Below, piece after piece: positions 58,930 through 64,000 of a stretch of DNA of 64,000 bases. The notes under the pieces are model-generated. The model saw nothing but the letters and a program-made list of their open reading frames with translations, had not been told where the DNA came from and did not search any database. A program made the position numbers and the translations under genes. The number at the start of each line of letters is the position of its first letter. Position 1 is the stretch's first letter. Source of the DNA: Austropuccinia psidii (Eukaryota; Basidiomycota; Pucciniomycetes; Pucciniales; Sphaerophragmiaceae); assembly GCA_023105745.1 (NCBI GenBank), contig JALGQZ010000001.1, positions 63,189,437 to 63,253,436 on the forward strand. The letters run 5' to 3'.

Positions 58930-60568
58930 AGACCTCAGAATCTTCAGAACTTTTAGATGAGTCCACTTCCATAATTGAAGAGGGGACATTTGACTGTGAT
59001 CTTGATATTTTTGTGCTTGTCACTTTGGATGGGCGTCTTCCTCTTCTATTGGATTGACTTTAAATGATTTCAAATATTGAGGGTTCTCTTTTGTCTTTAT
59101 TTTCATTTTTATTCTTGGCTCCTTGAGGTCTTCCACAGATATTCATCCATTCTCGTGGGTCTTCATGATATTGATCATCCTCTTGACTCTTGGGAATTTG
59201 ATTGAATTGGGTTTTCCAGTCAAAAAATCTTGAAAATGTTGAATAATTGGGGTGATTTCTGCCATTGGTCTTTGAAAAAGGTCTTCCCCAATATCTTCAA
59301 ATATTTTTTTGGATTAATTCTTTCTTTCTTTTTAAACACTTTGACCATCACCTTGATAACAAGTCTGAGAAGAATACAACAAAGAAAATCAGTTAATAAG
59401 AAAAAAGTGAGAATTCCAAGTTAAAAATCCCTCACAGGCAAATTAAAATGTCACTGAGGATTGAATTCTGATATCTCAAGCCTTTGGTGCTTGGAAAAGG
59501 CCTTTTGGGTCTTATTCTTGCAAGGAATGCCTTGATAGTTTTTGTATTTTTTGGTGCATTTTTCATTGGGGGGAAATTTGGTTTTGAAATTGTCAAAGGC
59601 CATCTGAAGGGAATAATGAGACACCTTTCCATTGAGAGCACAGATGTGTGGAGGAAAATTCTTGACATGGACAATCATTTCTTTGGAGAGTCTGGTGATT
59701 ATTTCAATAAATTGTTTTCTGAAAGCCATGTGGAGAGCCCTAACTACCTCCATAAGAGTACCAGTGGCCTTTTTGAGCCAATTTTCAACCATGGCATGGG
59801 CACATTCAACTGTGAAGGTGGATCACACACCCAGGTGGCAATAGTGGTTGGTCTAGGCTGGCACATAATACTCTTTTAGAGGAAGCCAGGTATTTTAGAA
59901 GTATTGCAAGACTTCAGGATTTTTGACTTTCTTTTGAAGCTTCTTCCAGTTTTCTGTGAATAACCTTTCAGTGGATGAATACATAACCTGAGAAATGAAT
60001 TTCAAAGTCATTGATATGAACAATAATAAAAACAAAAGTGAAACTAAGTGAAATAAAGTGAAATATAAAAGTATACTACTTGATTCCAAAGGCCCATAAA
60101 CCTTTCAAAATCAGTTCCAAGACCATTTTTTTCATGCAATAATCAGATACATCTTTATTGATGTTCCAAATGAATAACATAACTTTGGAGTCTGGGAAGA
60201 GCTTCTTAAGAGAGTTTTTCAAGTCCAGATCCTTGTCAATAACAATGACTGGAGGGGGAACAAGGTTGGTGTTGTTGTGGAATTCTTCTATGTATTGATT
60301 TAATGCTCAAGTATATGAGGGTTCAGTTTCATTCTTCATCTAACAAAAAGCCCCAGAAAAGGTCTTATTGGTTGATCTGAATCTCAAAATATGAAAAAGG
60401 GGCATTTTGTACTTATTGTTTTTATAAGTATAATCCATAAGAATGAAATGAGGAAAGCCATGAAGCAGTTTTATGGAAAGGGGGTAAGTGAAAAACAAGG
60501 AGGTAATGTGTCCCTCAGCATCCCTTTCAGAGGACCAAACAAAATTTTCTCCTTTGAGAGTGTCAATA
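58930..60568 (-). pseudogene. Transposase of MULE copy 3, C-terminal two thirds
   Basis: First Asp in FILMDYTYKNNKYK (about 60,440), second Asp in VIVIDKDLDLKNS (60,235-60,237), Glu in TVECAHAMVENWLKK (about 59,785). The intron after the second Asp has an intact donor (AAGTAGTA, near 60,080). GIPCKNKTQKAFSKHQ lies near 59,510-59,550. All three catalytic residues survive in this copy, but a stop after CHLGV, frameshifts and the solo LTR disable it. Confidence 0.75.
60564..60568. repeat. Target site duplication of the solo LTR
   Basis: CAATA at 60,564-60,568 and again at 62,476-62,480. Copy 1 of the MULE shows the uninterrupted sequence (CTTATTGACACTC on the coding strand) at the same point. 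Confidence 0.9.
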
Positions 60569-62475
60569 TGTGAGCCTTGAGGTATATCTTACATACCCAA
60601 ATAGGCCACAATTATCTTAAAAATAGATTTTAAATTATGCATAACTCATAAGTCATGCATATATCCAAAATTCATCATTTTTAATTTCAGAAAAGATGAA
60701 TAAATTTTGATTGAGTAAGTAAATCCATGGATTGAAGACCAGATTTGGATTCTACACAAAAATTCACCTAGGGTAGCTCCATAGAGTGAATAAGCTCAAA
60801 TTAGCTCTTTGAGGTGGTAAAATGGAAAATACTTCAATACCACATAAAAGATCTGTGAAAATTTTTGTTTTTCTTAATTTCACGCCAAAATAATGGGAAT
60901 GTGAGAAATCCCATGTTACATATACACTAAGAATAGTTTTATGCATGTTTTGAGCACTTAATATCATGTTATTCTTACATGGACCTTTGGTACACCCATA
61001 GTGGATATCTCACTTGAAGCTTAAATTTCTATTTTGATGTGAAAAATAGGCAAGAGGGACAAAAGACATCAAAGAGAGCCAGGGTACCCAACTTCTGAGG
61101 CCTCAGAGGCATGGATAGCTCCAAAGCCTGAATCCATGGCTTATCTTGGCCTAATTGGTAAACTAAAACCCTTTGGGAACTTGGTTACCATGTTACAACT
61201 ACTGTAAATCTTAAGAAAATAGCAAATAACCTGCTATTTTGACGTGCCAAGGAGGTAAAGAGCTACTTAGAGTCCTGTAACCATGTCAATTCTTAATTAT
61301 TTTCCATGGATAAGCCCCAAAAGAGTAATTAAAACCCTTTTTGGACTTCTATCCATTGATTTACCTCATAGCAACCAGTGAAACACTGATATTTGCAATT
61401 CTACATAGAAATGAGGTAAAAACTTCAAAAATTCATTAAAAATACAATTATCAATTAATCTTTCTGAAACTTTCAGGACTGATAGAGAACTGTATTATCT
61501 ATGGTACAACCAAAAAGAATTATGGTTTTACTAGTAAAATTAAAAGTGTTTCTTACAGTCCATTTTTGACTATTCTATGTGAAACACTGAATCTTCAAAA
61601 ATTTACAGTAATTACAACCTGTGATGAAATTGCCAATAACATTGATAACTTTGAGAAATCAATGATTATTTTTGAATAAAAGAATATTTACAGATGTTAC
61701 TCCTTTTATTCTTAACCATATTGGGGTTGGTAGTCATGTAAAAGCATCAATTAAGTAATTATGATAATCTTACGTGACAACAGATGATGCAATCAATAAT
61801 CCAAAAAGGTTTCTTGGTTTCTCACTCATTTGTTATTCAGTTTGCTCCATGGCACGCCTCTGTGATCTGTTGTTGACTTAAAAGAGGCCTCCTCTTGCTG
61901 TTTTTTCCACATCATCATCTTATTATCATTTAAATCATTATTACCAACAAGGAAGTATTGGTTATAACTATTCTTAAGTGTTTTAAATCTTTCAGAATCA
62001 ATCAGAAAGACGTGAAATCATAGAATCCAACTATATATTGTTGTAATACTGTTATAAATCCATTTTGATCCTTAAAATCCACAATTCTATGTCAAATCTC
62101 TCTATCTTATCTTTCAATAAGTTCTTTGGAATATTAGTGAGTGATTTATTTTTATTATTAAGGTTTTTCTCTCAAATTAGTTTCCTTCAAGAATTATCAT
62201 TATAATGATTCTTGCAAAAGATAATTATATATTAAAATAATTTTATTATTTTAATAAAAGAAGTTTTATTATTAAAGTCTTCTTGTAATTCATTCTTGTA
62301 GACAATTACTTACTCACTGTTAAAATCACTAGTAGTTCTTAACACATGAAAGAAATAATTCTTTAATTATTTAATTGTGGTTATAATAATATTTTATTAT
62401 TATATTTCATAAGAACAGACATAGTACTGTTGATTAATAGTAATATTGTCATCAGTTTCATAGTCACATCTTACA
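60569..62475 (+). repeat. Solo LTR (1,907 bp) inside MULE copy 3
   Basis: Starts TGTGAGCCTTGAGG and ends CACATCTTACA. The TG...CA ends and 5-bp duplication CAATA are those of an LTR retrotransposon, but no internal region is present, so it is a solo LTR left by LTR-LTR recombination. The orientation of the parent element is not certain, as nothing coding remains. A diverged relative begins at 43,862. Confidence 0.85.
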
Positions 62476-62480
62476 CAATA

Positions 62481-62996
62481 AGAGAATCAATGGGCCTTCT
62501 GCCTTGCAGTTTGTCTTTCTTCATTTTATTGACTTGGTTGTAAATTTCTTGAAGGATTACAGGGTTATCAGACTCCCTCTGAACTGCATAATTTGGCTTG
62601 AATTTGCCTTGGCAGAAGCAGTGATTCAGATATTTGAGCAATTTGGGATTTTTCTTGCTCATTAAACTTCCTGAAAGCAGGATGTGTGATGATATTTTCA
62701 GTGGCAACATGGCTATGTTTAGGATCTTTGACTTAAAGAGTCCAAGTGGTCTTCTTGGCATATTTTATGGCATAAAGTCTAAATGGACAGTCAAGCTTTC
62801 TTGAAGTGACTGTTTTGGAGGAGTTTTTGTTGTGATTTGGGGTCCCAGACCTGTCAAAACCAAATTCGATTTGGTTGTGGGTCATATTGAACCTCAAGGT
62901 GGACGCAGAATACCCCTGAGCCCTGGAAACATTATGCACATACTTCCAAAGAAGCTCAAGGGTCTTAAATTCACCTTTAGTGGGGGGTTGAAGCAT
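62481..62996 (-). pseudogene. Transposase N-terminus of MULE copy 3 with FAR1-type finger
   Basis: Begins MLQPPTKGEFKTLELLW at 62,996. The finger region reads STLRFNMTHNQIEFGFDRSG, where the first Cys of copy 1 (IGCDRSG) is Phe, followed by SRKLDCPFRLYA. A stop after TTWTL and frameshifts follow. It ends in RRPIDSLI at the solo LTR insertion point. It confirms the start codon chosen for copy 1, whose frame breaks soon after. Confidence 0.75.
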
Positions 62997-63465
62997 TTTT
63001 GAGTGAAAAAGATTTATAAGTTTAAGAAAGGGAAATTGGGGGATTTGAAATGTGAAAAATAAGTGATACAAGGTGTGAAAAATCAAAAGAAGTGGTTAAG
63101 AGTGAAAAAAGTGGCTTAAATGTGAGATTAATGGATGATGGATGGTAAAAAATTGTAATTTTGGAGGCTTGGAAGCAGTTTGTTGTGGTGGAAAATGCAG
63201 TCTTTGTGAGAAAAAAGAAAGAAAAGTGTGAAAATCTTTGCAAAATTGCTTTGGTAATGCTGTTTTTCAAAAAAGAAAATTGGGGGTGGGGATGATCTGG
63301 ATTATTTGGGTGTTTGGTCTTTTTTGGGGGGGCTGTGGAAAAAAATCTGAAACAATTGGGAGTTAGAGGGGCTTTTGGGGGAAAAACGTTTTTTGGGCAT
63401 GTTTTGGCCCAATACAGGCATTAATGTGTTTCATTTTTAATTAAAAATGGCCCCAGGGCACCCCT
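62997..63465 (-). other. 5' leader of MULE copy 3
   Basis: Matches the leader of copy 1 in order (AGGCTTGGAAGCAG, GCAGTCTTTG, GGCCCAATACAGGC, CCCAGGGCACCCC on the plus strand). It is not conserved as protein. It ends at the copia LTR. Confidence 0.65.
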
Positions 63466-63739
63466 TGTTAGACGTTTAGAGAGATACAAACAAGCAGACA
63501 AATAATTAGAGATAAAAACTCCCCTAAGAAGATTAGGAAGAAGGAGTTTGTTTAATTGCTCATACCTGTTAGACATTTAGAGAGATACAAACAAGCAGAC
63601 AAATAATTAGAGATAAAAACTCCCCTGAGGGAGTAAAGAGTCAGATAGCGGGCTTTAAATAATTATTTACAAGGTTGTAATGTTTTGTGTAACTGTATTT
63701 TTACTATTGTTCTATATCTTTCTCCTATCTTCCATTACA
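63466..63739 (-). repeat. LTR of a Ty1/copia element, with a 101-bp internal tandem repeat
   Basis: The plus strand begins TGTTAGACG and ends CCATTACA; on the element's strand it begins TGTAATGG and ends CTAACA. A pyrimidine block CTCCCCTCC at 63,740-63,748 is the polypurine tract on the coding strand. The first 60 bp (63,466-63,525) recur at 63,567-63,626 with very few changes, an offset of 101 bp. The repeat unit contains AGAGAGATACAAACAAGCAG. Confidence 0.8.
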
Positions 63740-63998
63740 CTCCCCTCCACAAAACATTTTCAGATAATATCCCTTTACAGAATTCATTTACCTTGATCTT
63801 GGCAAGCTTTTTTGTAAATATATCTGCTTTTTGATCCCCTGAAGTAATCCATTTGATTCGTACCTGCTGATTGGTAATGAGTTCATTGATAAGGTGAAAT
63901 TCACGTTGGATGTGTCTTGAATTTTTTCGGCTTCCACTATTTGTTGCAATCTTGACAGCTGATTGGTTATCCGACAGGAGTATTGGTGTGATTTTACC
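63735..63998 (-). CDS. Ty1/copia Pol, RNase H C-terminus (runs off the window)
   Basis: The last 87 codons of a copia polyprotein, with no stop or frameshift. Landmarks of the Ty1/copia RNase H end: LLSDNQSAVKIATN with its catalytic Asp, the SRHIQREFHLINELI block (usually KHIDIRYHFIRE), and VRIKWITSGDQKADIFTKKL, matching the ADILTKPL signature. The frame ends at TAA overlapping the first bases of the 3' LTR. The 5' part lies beyond 64,000. CpG sites are kept (for example in the codons TCG, CGA and CGT), unlike in the older elements nearby, which suggests a recent arrival. RNase H removes RNA during cDNA synthesis. Confidence 0.88.
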   Translation of the reverse strand, partial: GKITPILLSDNQSAVKIATNSGSRKNSRHIQREFHLINELITNQQVRIKWITSGDQKADIFTKKLAKIKVNEFCKGILSENVLWRGV

Positions 63999-64000
63999 TG

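Larger units (their letters stand above)
57285..63465 (-). mobile_element. MULE copy 3, interrupted by a solo LTR and a copia element
   Basis: The left TIR begins GGGTGTTGGTAAACACACA at 57,285. The body then follows copies 1 and 2 in reverse: two 191-bp-type 3' units, OTU domain, CEHC, linker and DDE core. A 1.9-kb solo LTR sits in the transposase (60,569-62,475). The 5' part and leader resume at 62,476. The right TIR is cut off after GGGCACCCCTT at about 63,465, where the copia LTR starts. With the inserts removed, copy 3 has the same layout as copy 1. A target duplication cannot be seen because the right end is beyond the window. Confidence 0.8.

Overview
The window looks like transposon-dominated, strongly A+T-rich nuclear DNA of a filamentous basidiomycete. 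A rust fungus (Pucciniales) is my best guess, from the Ty3 protein types, the FAR1-type Mutator transposase and the short introns (about 75-115 nt) with GTRAGT donors. That placement is inference. I see no intact host gene, no rRNA, no tRNA and no CRISPR array. Almost everything recognisable is a transposable element or its wreckage, and many elements are nested.

Layout. 1-2,407: A+T-rich DNA with a CpG-bearing patch near the start. 2,416-6,722 (+): MULE copy 1, with TIRs and an 8-bp target duplication, encoding a FAR1-type finger, a MULE DDE domain, a CxxC motif and an OTU-type cysteine protease. 6,731-13,256: unassigned A+T-rich DNA with one weak coding-like patch. 13,257 to about 27,133 (-): a decayed Ty3 element with gag, PR, RT, RNase H and IN; its 3' LTR is cut in two by a 3.93-kb CACTA-like TIR element (14,132-18,064). 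27,134-30,390: nothing recognised. 30,488-40,212 (+): a complete but decayed Ty3 chromovirus with 1.55-kb LTRs, a perfect TTATG duplication and a C-terminal chromodomain, inserted into an older decayed reading frame. 43,862 to about 45,240: a dispersed LTR-like repeat. 46,848-47,048: a stem-loop cluster. 47,937-51,134 (-): MULE copy 2, internally deleted. 51,662-56,231 (-): a spliced but dead SNF2/Rad5-like ATPase gene. 56,400-57,284: an A-rich tract with six GGGGCT hairpins. 57,285-63,465 (-): MULE copy 3, interrupted by a 1.9-kb solo LTR (60,569-62,475) and cut in its right TIR by a Ty1/copia element that runs off the window (63,466-64,000).

The nesting gives a relative history. MULE copy 3 is older than the solo LTR and the copia element inside it. 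The Ty3 element on the minus strand is older than the CACTA-like element in its LTR. The copia end is clean and keeps CpG sites; the older elements have lost most CpG and carry many stops, several explainable as C-to-T changes. The points I rate most interesting are: (a) the transposase-OTU protease fusion, in three copies each broken differently; (b) a 14-nt match that suggests the chromovirus primes reverse transcription from its own transcript rather than from a tRNA; (c) the hairpin array, in which one unit has a flipped loop.
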